Assembly: GCA_015056725.1 (NCBI GenBank)
Contig: SVFS01000008.1
Span: 1-55,376, forward strand
DNA from: Lachnospiraceae bacterium
Lineage (GTDB): Bacteria > Bacillota > Clostridia > Lachnospirales > Lachnospiraceae
Reading direction: 5' to 3'
DNA: 55,376 nt
Within the stretch, counting starts at the first letter, position 1; every line of letters starts with the position of its first letter. This document shows, piece after piece, positions 8,604 through 16,343 of the stretch. A program made the position numbers and the translations under genes. The notes below the pieces were generated by a model. It did not search any database. It was not told the origin of the DNA and saw only the letters and a list, made by a program, of their open reading frames with translations.

Positions 8604-9770
8604 ATGAGCAAATATGAGAAGAATTTTATTGCATTTTGCGAGAAAAATATGGGATATATTTTCGTAGCTATAATGACAATTATAGGAGTATATGTGAGAA
8701 GTATTATGCTTCCATTTATGACGTCGGATTATACAAGTTTTTATCTTGAGTGGTATAATCAATTGAAAGAATGTGGTGGAGTCTGGGGGCTTGCAGAATA
8801 TACCGGAGATTATAGTTATGCATATGCTTTTTTGCTTTCGTTAGTTACATATATACCTATTCCGGCAACTATAAGTATTAAACTGTTTTATATTTTGTTT
8901 GATTTTGTCGGTGCGATTGTTGCGGGAGCACTTGCGAATAAAGTTTATTCAGGAGGAATGAATACATTTGCAATCGTATATTCAGCAGTGCTTTTATCGC
9001 CGCTTGTAATGCTGAATAGTGCACATTGGGGACAGTGTGATTTCATTTATTCATCATTTGTACTTTTGTCAATTTATTTGTTGGTAAGTAAAAAATATGC
9101 ATGGTGCTTCTTTGTGTACGGAATTGCATTTTCGTTTAAATTGCAGGCTATGTTTATTTTTCCGTTATTTATCCTTGTGTATGTGTTAAATAAGAAGTTT
9201 TCAATTCTTCATTTTGCGTGGATACCAGTAGGTTTTTTGGCGTCTAGTCTTCCGGGAATGATGTTTTCAAAAAAAGGATTAGCGGGTTTACTTAATATCT
9301 ATTTCGGACAATTACAACATGGAGAGCTATTAGCATTAAACTATCCAAACATATATTATTGGGTTTCATCTGAACATTATGATATGTATTCGAAAGCAGG
9401 CATATTGTTAATGGTCACTATATTTGGATTCGCTACCTTTTGTTTAGTAAAGAAAAAGGCATATTTGACGGAAAACCATATTGTAGCATTGGGAATGTGG
9501 TGCGTATTATGTGTAGTATATTTTTGTCCTAAAATACATGAACGATATGGTTTCGTTGCGGAAATATTAAGTATTATATGGGTTGTAGGAAATAAAAAAT
9601 GGCTATGGTACCCTATTATAATGGGACTAACAGTATTGTTTAGTTACTTTGCTGTTCTTTATGGATATTACTTGTATAATTACCAAGATATGGCACTTGT
9701 GAATATTGTGACATTTATTGTGTTTACAATGTATCTGTTTTCGGATATCAAAGCCAGAGAAGAGGAATAA
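8604..9770 (+). CDS. Polytopic membrane glycosyltransferase, Gpi18-like mannosyltransferase type
   Basis: A 388-residue protein with about ten hydrophobic segments. An acidic residue sits in the first extracytoplasmic loop (MTSDYTSFYLEWYNQL, about residues 38-53), as in GT-C enzymes that use polyprenyl-linked sugar donors. The phrases NSAHWGQCDFIYSSF, AFSFKLQAMFIFPLF and PKIHERYGFVAEIL match the pattern of COG5542-type (Gpi18-like) proteins. The natural acceptor is unknown. A good binding site (GGAGGA) precedes the ATG. It is AT-richer than the neighbouring housekeeping genes. Confidence 0.75.
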   Translation: MSKYEKNFIAFCEKNMGYIFVAIMTIIGVYVRSIMLPFMTSDYTSFYLEWYNQLKECGGVWGLAEYTGDYSYAYAFLLSLVTYIPIPATISIKLFYILFDFVGAIVAGALANKVYSGGMNTFAIVYSAVLLSPLVMLNSAHWGQCDFIYSSFVLLSIYLLVSKKYAWCFFVYGIAFSFKLQAMFIFPLFILVYVLNKKFSILHFAWIPVGFLASSLPGMMFSKKGLAGLLNIYFGQLQHGELLALNYPNIYYWVSSEHYDMYSKAGILLMVTIFGFATFCLVKKKAYLTENHIVALGMWCVLCVVYFCPKIHERYGFVAEILSIIWVVGNKKWLWYPIIMGLTVLFSYFAVLYGYYLYNYQDMALVNIVTFIVFTMYLFSDIKAREEE

Positions 9771-9800
9771 TAAATGAAAAAGTGAAAGGACAGAAAAGCC

Positions 9801-10346
9801 ATGAGAATCGGAATGGGATATGATGTTCATAAGCTTACAGAAGATAGAAAACTGATAATGGGTGGGGTGGAAATACCTCATGAAAAGGGACTGCTTGGTC
9901 ATTCAGATGCGGATGTGCTTGTGCATGCGATTATGGATGCACTTCTTGGTGCAGCAGCACTTGGTGATATCGGCAAGCACTTTCCGGATAACGATGAAAA
10001 GTACAAAGGAATTTCTTCCATTGAGTTGTTAAAATACGTAGGTAAATTGTTGGAAGAAAACATGTTTTTTATAGAAAATATTGATTCTACCATTATTGCA
10101 CAGGCACCAAAGATGCGGCCTCATATCGATACGATGAGAGCGAATATTGCAGATGCACTTGGTATTGATGTGAGTCAGGTAAATGTAAAGGCAACCACAG
10201 AAGAAGGTCTTGGGTTTACCGGCGCGAAAGAAGGGATTTCTTCCCAGGCGATTTGTCTTTTAACAACTCCGATGGAGTTACATGCAAGGGATGTAGAAGA
10301 AAAGGCGTGTTCAGGATGTTCCGGCTGCAAGAAAACAGAGCAGTAA
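9801..10346 (+). CDS. ispF: 2-C-methyl-D-erythritol 2,4-cyclodiphosphate synthase
   Basis: IspF cyclises CDP-ME 2-phosphate to MEcPP in the MEP isoprenoid pathway. The metal-binding start MGYDVHKL (Asp and His), the loop [26 protein letters not shown] and FPDND are all present, as is the C-terminal [11 protein letters not shown]. The usual enzyme is about 157 residues; this one is 181, with a 20-odd residue tail that contains CSGCSGCKK. The tail is not needed for the known fold and its role is unknown. Gene order ispF-cysE-cysS-mrnC-rlmB-sigH is close to the Bacillus arrangement. Confidence 0.96.
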   Translation: MRIGMGYDVHKLTEDRKLIMGGVEIPHEKGLLGHSDADVLVHAIMDALLGAAALGDIGKHFPDNDEKYKGISSIELLKYVGKLLEENMFFIENIDSTIIAQAPKMRPHIDTMRANIADALGIDVSQVNVKATTEEGLGFTGAKEGISSQAICLLTTPMELHARDVEEKACSGCSGCKKTEQ

Positions 10347-10406
10347 TTTAAGGGAACAGAAATATCATTGAATAATGGAACTTATAAATAATATAGAGGG
10401 AAAATC

Positions 10407-11093
10407 ATGGGATTTATTAAAAATATCCGCGAAGAAATAGCGGTAATCCGTGAACGGGACCCGGCGATTCATTCAGACTGGGAAGTTTTTCTGTATCCCA
10501 GCTTTAAGGTAATGATGCATTACAGGGTGGCGCATAAGTTGTATCTGAAAAAGCGTTATTTCCTTGCCAGATGGGTGTCACAGCGTGGCGTGCGTAAGAC
10601 AGGAATTGAAATCCATCCGGGAGCACAGATTGGAAAAGGTTTGTTTATAGACCACGGAAACGGAGTTATCATCGGTGAGACTGCTATTTTAGGCGATAAT
10701 GTAACTTTATATCAGGGAGTAACACTTGGCGGTACAGGAAAGGAACAAGGGAAACGTCATCCGACCGTTGGAAATAATGTTATGATTTCAGCCGGTGCAA
10801 AAGTGCTTGGTTCTTTTACGATTGGAGATAATTCCAAAATCGGAGCCGGAAGTGTGGTATTAAAAGAAGTACCACCGGGATCTACGGTAGTAGGTGTTCC
10901 GGGACATGTGGTAAAACGTCTGAAGCAGAACTTCCCACAGGAAGAACTGGATCAGTGTACATTGCCAGACCCGGTAGAAGAAGATATTAATGCACTCAAG
11001 AAATCCAATGCAGAGTTAACAAACCATCTCTTGCAGTTGGAGGCAGAGATGAAAGAGCTTCGCAAGGCTTGTAATACGGAAGCGAAAAAATAA
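10407..11093 (+). CDS. cysE: Serine O-acetyltransferase
   Basis: CysE makes O-acetylserine from serine and acetyl-CoA, the first step of cysteine synthesis. The 228-residue protein has the N-terminal helical part (ERDPAIHSDWEVFLYPSFKV), the left-handed beta-helix hexapeptide repeats from about residue 65 (HPGAQIGKGLFIDHGNGVIIGE), and the catalytic His in GNGVIIGE/DHGNG context. It ends in a charged coiled coil (residues 190-225), as in Gram-positive forms. It lies 19 bases before cysS. Confidence 0.95.
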   Translation: MGFIKNIREEIAVIRERDPAIHSDWEVFLYPSFKVMMHYRVAHKLYLKKRYFLARWVSQRGVRKTGIEIHPGAQIGKGLFIDHGNGVIIGETAILGDNVTLYQGVTLGGTGKEQGKRHPTVGNNVMISAGAKVLGSFTIGDNSKIGAGSVVLKEVPPGSTVVGVPGHVVKRLKQNFPQEELDQCTLPDPVEEDINALKKSNAELTNHLLQLEAEMKELRKACNTEAKK

Positions 11094-11111
11094 AAAGTAA
11101 GAGGAAACATT

Positions 11112-12527
11112 ATGAGCATGAAAATTTATAACACATTATCCAAACAGAAAGAAGATTTCGTACCAATTGAAGAAGGAAAGGTACGTATGTATGTGTGTGG
11201 ACCGACTGTATACAATCTCATTCATATCGGGAATGCACGCCCAATGATCGTGTTTGATACCGTTAGAAAATATATGGAACACAAAGGATATGAAGTAAAC
11301 TTTGTATCAAATTTTACAGACGTTGACGACAAGATTATTAAAAAAGCAATTGAAGAAGGTGTAGATTCTTCCGTAATCTCTGAAAGATACATTGAAGAAT
11401 GCAAAAAGGATATGGCAGCTATGAACGTAAAACCTGCCAGTACACATCCGCTTGCAACACAGGAAATCGGTGGTATGCTTGATATGATTCAGACATTGAT
11501 TGATAAAGGGCATGCATATCGTGCGGCAGACGGAACCGTATATTTCCGTACAAGAAGCTTTAAGGAATACGGTAAGCTTTCTCATAAAAACTTGGATGAC
11601 TTACAGGGTGGTAACCGTTCTCTGTTAGTATCCGGTGAAGACCAGAAAGAAGATTCTTTAGACTTCGTTCTCTGGAAACCGAAAAAAGACGGAGAACCAT
11701 ATTGGGAATCTCCATGGTGTAATGGTCGTCCGGGCTGGCATATTGAATGCTCCGTTATGAGTAAAAAATACCTTGGCGAAGAAATCGATATTCATGCAGG
11801 CGGAGAAGACCTTGTATTCCCACATCATGAAAACGAAATTGCACAGTCTGAGGCAGCAAACGGAAAAACATTTGCACGTTATTGGATGCACAATGCATTC
11901 TTAAATATTGATAATAAGAAGATGTCAAAATCTGCAGGTAACTTCTTTACTGTACGTGACATCTCTGAAAAATACGATTTACAGGTACTTCGTTTCTTTA
12001 TGCTTTCTGCACATTACAGAAGTCCGCTTAACTTTAGTGCAGATTTAATGGAAGCTGCTAAGAATGGCTATGACAGAATCGTAACTGCTGTAAGCAATAT
12101 CAACTTCTTATTAGAAAGCGGAAAAGATGGCGAAATGACAGCTGAAGAAGCTGCTCTTGCAAAAGAAGCAGAAGGCTTTATCACAAAGTTTGATGAAGCA
12201 ATGGATGATGACTTTAATACAGCAGATGCAATCGCAGCTATTTTTGAACTTGTTAAATTTGCAAACACAAATGTAACAGCAGATAATACAAAAGCTTTTA
12301 TGCAGACAATCGTAGATGAAATCAAGATGCTATCCGATATCTGCGGTCTTATCGTAGAAAAGAAAGAAGAACTGTTAGACAGCGATATTGAAGCACTTAT
12401 TCAGGCGAGACAGGACGCAAGAAAAGCAAAAGATTTTGCGAAAGCAGATGAAATTCGTGGTCAGCTGTTAGATATGGGTATCATCTTAGAAGATACTCGT
12501 GAGGGTGTAAAATGGAAAAGAGCATAA
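11112..12527 (+). CDS. cysS: Cysteinyl-tRNA synthetase
   Basis: CysS charges tRNA-Cys. The 471-residue class I enzyme has the zinc-binding start MYVCGPTVYN, the HIGH motif HIGNARPM (about residues 38-45), WHIECSVM, the zinc-ligand region GGEDLVFPHHENE and the KMSKS motif in NKKMSKSAGN (about 269). The C-terminal DALR and anticodon domain ends GVKWKRA. A GAGGAAAC site precedes the ATG. The last 16 bases overlap the start of mrnC. Confidence 0.97.
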   Translation: MSMKIYNTLSKQKEDFVPIEEGKVRMYVCGPTVYNLIHIGNARPMIVFDTVRKYMEHKGYEVNFVSNFTDVDDKIIKKAIEEGVDSSVISERYIEECKKDMAAMNVKPASTHPLATQEIGGMLDMIQTLIDKGHAYRAADGTVYFRTRSFKEYGKLSHKNLDDLQGGNRSLLVSGEDQKEDSLDFVLWKPKKDGEPYWESPWCNGRPGWHIECSVMSKKYLGEEIDIHAGGEDLVFPHHENEIAQSEAANGKTFARYWMHNAFLNIDNKKMSKSAGNFFTVRDISEKYDLQVLRFFMLSAHYRSPLNFSADLMEAAKNGYDRIVTAVSNINFLLESGKDGEMTAEEAALAKEAEGFITKFDEAMDDDFNTADAIAAIFELVKFANTNVTADNTKAFMQTIVDEIKMLSDICGLIVEKKEELLDSDIEALIQARQDARKAKDFAKADEIRGQLLDMGIILEDTREGVKWKRA

Positions 12528-12952
12528 CATTGCTTCAGCTTATCAAAGATTCCTTCGCATGTGAAAAGCAGGATATCAGAACCTATTCGCCACTTGCACT
12601 TGCATATATTGGTGATGGAATTTATGAAATGATTGTCCGTACAGTTGTGGTAGAGCATGGAAACCGTTCGCCACAGACTTTACATAAGACCGTGACAAAA
12701 TATGTAAATGCCGAGACACAATGTGAAATCTATGAAGCAATTTTGGAGGATTTGACAGAAGAAGAACTGGCAGTTATAAAGCGCGGCAGAAATGCCAAGT
12801 CTTATACGACGGCAAAAAATGCATCCGTGCAGTCTTATCGAAAGGCATCCGGCTTGGAAGCATTGTTTGGCTATCTGTATTTGACTGACAATGTACCAAG
12901 AGCGATTGAACTTTTAAAGCTTGGACTTGAAAAGACGGGACGAGTGTTATAG
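12512..12952 (+). CDS. mrnC: Mini-ribonuclease III
   Basis: MrnC is a stand-alone RNase III catalytic domain without a double-stranded RNA-binding domain; in Bacillus it matures 23S rRNA. The 146-residue product has ALAYIGDGIYE (catalytic Asp) near residue 30 and KASGLEALFGYLYL near 110. The ATG lies inside the end of cysS, with GAGGGTG as binding site, implying translational coupling. Confidence 0.93.
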   Translation: MEKSITLLQLIKDSFACEKQDIRTYSPLALAYIGDGIYEMIVRTVVVEHGNRSPQTLHKTVTKYVNAETQCEIYEAILEDLTEEELAVIKRGRNAKSYTTAKNASVQSYRKASGLEALFGYLYLTDNVPRAIELLKLGLEKTGRVL

Positions 12953-12964
12953 AAAGGAGCCGTT

Positions 12965-13705
12965 ATGGCTTATCAGGAATTTACAATAGAAGGAAGAAAT
13001 GCGGTAATCGAAGCATTTCGTTCCGGTAAACCGATTGATAAAGTATATATTTTAGATGGTTGTCAGGACGGACCTGTTATGACAATCAAGCGTGAAGCAA
13101 AAAAGCATGGCTGTATGATGAAATTTGTGGATAAGGAGCGCTTAGACCAGCTTTCTGAAACAGGTAAGCATCAGGGGGTTATCGCAATTGCAGCCGCTTA
13201 TGAGTATGCGGAGCTGGAAGATTTGTTTGCAAATGCAGAGAAAAAAGGAGAATCACCATTTTTTATTCTGCTTGACAATATTGAAGATCCACATAATTTA
13301 GGTGCGATTATCAGAACAGCAAATCTTGCAGGAGCACATGGCGTAATTATTCCGAAGAACAGGGCAGTAGGGCTTACTGCTACAGTTGCCAGAACTTCTG
13401 CAGGTGCACTTAATTATACTCCGGTTGCAAAAGTCACCAATTTGGGCAGAACCATTGATGAGCTGAAAAAACGCGGTATGTGGTTTGTGTGTGCAGACAT
13501 GGACGGTACAAGGATGTATGATCTGAATCTCAAAGGAAGTATCGGACTTGTTATCGGAAATGAGGGTGAAGGTGTCAGCAGACTTGTAAAAGAAAAATGT
13601 GACATGATAGCATCTATTCCGATGAAAGGAGATATTGATTCTTTAAATGCATCCGTCGCTACAGGTGTACTTGCATATGAAATTGTAAGACAGAGGATGC
13701 GGTAA
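12965..13705 (+). CDS. rlmB: 23S rRNA 2'-O-methyltransferase, TrmH/SpoU family
   Basis: A SPOUT-fold enzyme, most likely RlmB, which methylates G2251 of 23S rRNA. It has an N-terminal L30e-like substrate-binding domain (residues 1-75) and the three SpoU motifs: DNIEDPHNLGAIIRTA (about 105), VIGNEGEGVSRLV (about 195) and SLNASVATGVLAYE (about 226). The position right after mrnC is conserved in Firmicutes. AAAGGAG precedes the ATG. Confidence 0.93.
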   Translation: MAYQEFTIEGRNAVIEAFRSGKPIDKVYILDGCQDGPVMTIKREAKKHGCMMKFVDKERLDQLSETGKHQGVIAIAAAYEYAELEDLFANAEKKGESPFFILLDNIEDPHNLGAIIRTANLAGAHGVIIPKNRAVGLTATVARTSAGALNYTPVAKVTNLGRTIDELKKRGMWFVCADMDGTRMYDLNLKGSIGLVIGNEGEGVSRLVKEKCDMIASIPMKGDIDSLNASVATGVLAYEIVRQRMR

Positions 13706-13710
13706 TTCAT

Positions 13711-13741
13711 TTGACAACGAGATGTTTTTTGTAAATAGGAT
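13711..13741 (+). promoter_or_regulatory. Possible promoter before sigH
   Basis: TTGACA at 13711-13716 is clear, but the best -10 candidate (TAGGAT, 13736-13741) is 19 bases away and imperfect. sigH may instead be read from the upstream operon. Confidence 0.4.
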
Positions 13742-13764
13742 ACGAAACTTGCAGAGGAGTTTGT

Positions 13765-14385
13765 ATGCAGCGATATGAAAATATATCTGATGAAGAACTG
13801 ATTTCCAGGCTTAGAGATGGCGAATCGGATATTATTGATTATATTATTGAAAAATATAAAGGGTTAGTAAAGCAGAAAGCAAAATCTATGTATCTCTTAG
13901 GTGCAGATCATGATGATTTGCTGCAAGAAGGTATGATTGGTCTGTACAAGGCGGTAAGAGATTATGACTTTGGCCGTGACGCAAGCTTTTTTACATTTGC
14001 AGAGCTTTGTATTACGAGACAGCTTTATACAGCAGTACAGGCATCGCAGCGTAAAAAGCATTCTTTTTTGAACGGGTATGTTTCTCTTTATGAGAAGCAG
14101 GGAGAGCAGGAGGATAATCAGCCGGAGCTTTTACAGGTGCTTCGCAGCGATACAAAAGATCCGGAAGAGCTTACGATTGACAGAGAAAATTTAGAGCAGT
14201 TCGAGCAGGCAATTGAACAGGAAATGAGTACCTTTGAAAAGCAGGTAATGGAACTTTTACTGATTGGAATGAATTATACGGAGATTGCACGTGTACTCGG
14301 AAGGACTGATAAAGCAATTGATAATGCGATTCAACGCATTAAAACAAAGGTGAAGCGTATTCATACATCTACTACAGTTAAGTGA
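13765..14385 (+). CDS. sigH: RNA polymerase sporulation sigma factor SigH
   Basis: SigH drives early stationary-phase and sporulation genes. The 206-residue protein has sigma region 2 (HDDLLQEGMIGLYKAVRDYD, about residues 50-69, then FFTFAELCITRQL) and a region 4 helix-turn-helix (NYTEIARVLGRTDKAIDNAIQRIK, about 170-193). Length and motifs match SigH rather than a general sigma-70. In Bacillus yacP lies between rlmB and sigH; here it is absent and the gap is only 59 bases. Confidence 0.93.
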   Translation: MQRYENISDEELISRLRDGESDIIDYIIEKYKGLVKQKAKSMYLLGADHDDLLQEGMIGLYKAVRDYDFGRDASFFTFAELCITRQLYTAVQASQRKKHSFLNGYVSLYEKQGEQEDNQPELLQVLRSDTKDPEELTIDRENLEQFEQAIEQEMSTFEKQVMELLLIGMNYTEIARVLGRTDKAIDNAIQRIKTKVKRIHTSTTVK

Positions 14386-14437
14386 ACTAACAGTTTAAGA
14401 GTAGGTAGAGTTATAAAGATAAAATAGTTTGAAAATA

Positions 14438-14467
14438 TTGACAAGATAAATTGAACAATGTTAAAAT
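14438..14467 (+). promoter_or_regulatory. Promoter of the riboswitch-like leader
   Basis: TTGACA (14438-14443), an 18-base spacer and TAAAAT (14462-14467). A transcript from here would begin near 14474 and contain the leader at 14515-14610. Confidence 0.6.
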
Positions 14468-14514
14468 TCAACAGAAGTAATCGTTAGATTGATAAATCAT
14501 ATCAATCTGTGACA

Positions 14515-14610
14515 GGATGAGGGAGTAACAAGCGTATATCGTAGCAAGTCAACATTCTCGGCCCAAAGGTCTGGCTTGTTTTAAATTGTGAGACTCATGT
14601 ATAGAAAAAG
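14515..14610 (+). promoter_or_regulatory. Candidate yybP-ykoY (Mn2+) riboswitch
   Basis: The leader has the layout of yybP-ykoY aptamers: a 5' strand ATGAGGGAGTAAC (compare the family's GGGGAGTAGC), a hairpin CAAGTC...GGCTTG enclosing AACATTCTC and the tetraloop stem GGCC-CAAA-GGTC, and a 3' strand GTGAGACTCAT (compare GCAAGACCUUU). The ends ATGAG and CTCAT close the element. A 9-bp hairpin (AGATTGATA / TATCAATCT) stands just upstream. The family senses Mn2+ and normally controls exporters. The match is by eye and needs a covariance model. Confidence 0.5.
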
Positions 14611-14665
14611 ATAAGACATATTTATTGTGTCAGACTATGCATGCGTCTATATATTTGTAATAGAT

Positions 14666-14705
14666 ACCCAAGTATAGTTTGAACTGTATTTGGGTTTTGT
14701 TTTTA
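14666..14705 (+). terminator. Terminator in the efflux-operon leader
   Basis: The stem ACCCAAGTATAG / CTGTATTTGGGT is followed by TTTGTTTTT. It may end the sigH transcript or act as the expression platform of the leader aptamer. Confidence 0.75.
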
Positions 14706-14736
14706 TGCTATTTATATTTATTTTAGAAATAGTTTA

Positions 14737-14764
14737 TTGTTTTTGAGCATAGAAAGAGTATAAT
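14737..14764 (+). promoter_or_regulatory. Possible promoter directly before the efflux genes
   Basis: A perfect TATAAT (14759-14764) has only a weak -35 (TTGTTT, 14737-14742) 16 bases upstream. It lies downstream of the leader terminator. Confidence 0.5.
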
Positions 14765-14894
14765 CAATATGTGTTTTTGGGGTAACGGATTGGTTTGGTA
14801 ATAGGAATCAATAAATATATATCAGGCAATATTCAAAATTAGAATTTGTGTAAATAGAGACTTAGGTCAAGGTCGAAAATAGGAGGAATGCATT

Positions 14895-16331
14895 ATGAAA
14901 AAATTCGGAAAGAAGCTAATGGTATTGACAGCAGTAACAGTTTGTCTGGCTATGGTGCTAACAGGATGCGGAGCTGAAGAAGTAGCGGTAGAACAGGAAG
15001 AGCTTTCTGTAGCTGTTACGACACAGGCGGTATCTACAGGAACATTGACACTTAGTAATGCCTTTGTAGGCACCATTTCACCGGAGGAAACGGTAGCGGT
15101 TGTTCCGCTTGCAGCAGGAACTGTAACAGAAACTTTTTTTGAAGTAGGGGATTATGTAGAAGCAGGAGATGTCTTGTTTAAAATCGATGATGAAATTGCG
15201 CAGATCCAGGCAACAACAGCAGCACTCTCTGTACAGCAGGCAGAACAGTCAGCAGAAATGACTCTTGGCAGCCAGCAGGATGCACAGAATCTTCAGCTGG
15301 AAAGTGCAAAGTTACAGGCAAAAACTGCTTATGAAAGTGCACAGATTGGATATGTGCAGGCAAAGGATACGTTGAAGGATGTTGAATCAGCGGCAGATGA
15401 TGCACGTTCATATGCAAATAGTTTGAAGAAAGCTTATGAAAATGCAGAAAAAGCGTATAAAGATGCACAAAGTGTTTCAGGAAATGATATCGGAACTTTG
15501 GAGCAGAATATGAAAGCTGCAAAAGCGGCTTATGAAAAGGCAGACGAAGCAGCAGATACAGCAGAATCAGCACAGTATAAAGCCCAGATGGCATACTACA
15601 GTGCAAAGAGCGGCTACAAAGCAGCAGAAAAAGGTATGGAAACAGCAGAGCAGAGTGCAGAGCTTACACAGGGTGATATCCTTGCAGATACAGAAGCACA
15701 GCTTATGACAGGATTGGAACTTGCAGCTCTTCAGGCAGAATCTGCAGAAATTGCTTTATCCTACTACACGGTAAAAGCGCCGGTATCCGGTATTATTGAA
15801 AGCAAAAACGTAGATGTAAACGGTATGGCAAGTCAGGCATCACCGGCTTATACGATTGTTAATAATGATACAATGACAGTTACTTTTAACGTTAGCGAAA
15901 AAGTAAAGAATACATTAGAAATTGGTCAGAGCATTACACTTGACAGAAGTGGTGCTGTATATGAAGCGACGATTACAGAAATCGGTGCATCCATTAATCA
16001 GATGACAGGTTTATTTGAAGTAAAAGGCTGTGTGTCCGCAAATGGAAAAGAACTTCCGAGCGGTGTTTCTGTAAAGATTGTTGCAGATACATATAAGGCT
16101 GAAAATGCTATGCTTATTCCGTACGACAGCGTATATTATGACAACGATGGTGCGTATGTATATTGTAATGTAGAAAACAGAGCAAAAAAAGTATTTATTG
16201 AAACAGGTATCTTTGATGAAGAACGCATTGAAGTAATAAGCGGCTTATCCATCGATGATATCGTTGTTACAAGTTGGTCTCCAAAGCTTGCAGACGGAGT
16301 TTTGCTTGCAGATGTAACAGAAGAAAACTAG
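14895..16331 (+). CDS. RND-type efflux periplasmic-adaptor-like lipoprotein
   Basis: A 478-residue membrane-fusion (adaptor) protein. It begins with a lipoprotein signal whose lipobox is LTGC (Cys about residue 25). It then has a first lipoyl half-motif (GTVTETFFEVGDYVEAGDVLFKIDDE, about 75-100), a long Ala/Gln-rich coiled-coil hairpin (about 105-275), and the second lipoyl half (YYTVKAPVSGIIESKNVDVNG, about 292). The barrel domain follows. In a monoderm cell it would be anchored on the outer face of the membrane. It lies 12 bases before its pump gene. A GGAGGAATG site precedes the ATG. Confidence 0.92.
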   Translation: MKKFGKKLMVLTAVTVCLAMVLTGCGAEEVAVEQEELSVAVTTQAVSTGTLTLSNAFVGTISPEETVAVVPLAAGTVTETFFEVGDYVEAGDVLFKIDDEIAQIQATTAALSVQQAEQSAEMTLGSQQDAQNLQLESAKLQAKTAYESAQIGYVQAKDTLKDVESAADDARSYANSLKKAYENAEKAYKDAQSVSGNDIGTLEQNMKAAKAAYEKADEAADTAESAQYKAQMAYYSAKSGYKAAEKGMETAEQSAELTQGDILADTEAQLMTGLELAALQAESAEIALSYYTVKAPVSGIIESKNVDVNGMASQASPAYTIVNNDTMTVTFNVSEKVKNTLEIGQSITLDRSGAVYEATITEIGASINQMTGLFEVKGCVSANGKELPSGVSVKIVADTYKAENAMLIPYDSVYYDNDGAYVYCNVENRAKKVFIETGIFDEERIEVISGLSIDDIVVTSWSPKLADGVLLADVTEEN

Positions 16332-16343
16332 GAGGCAGAATAT

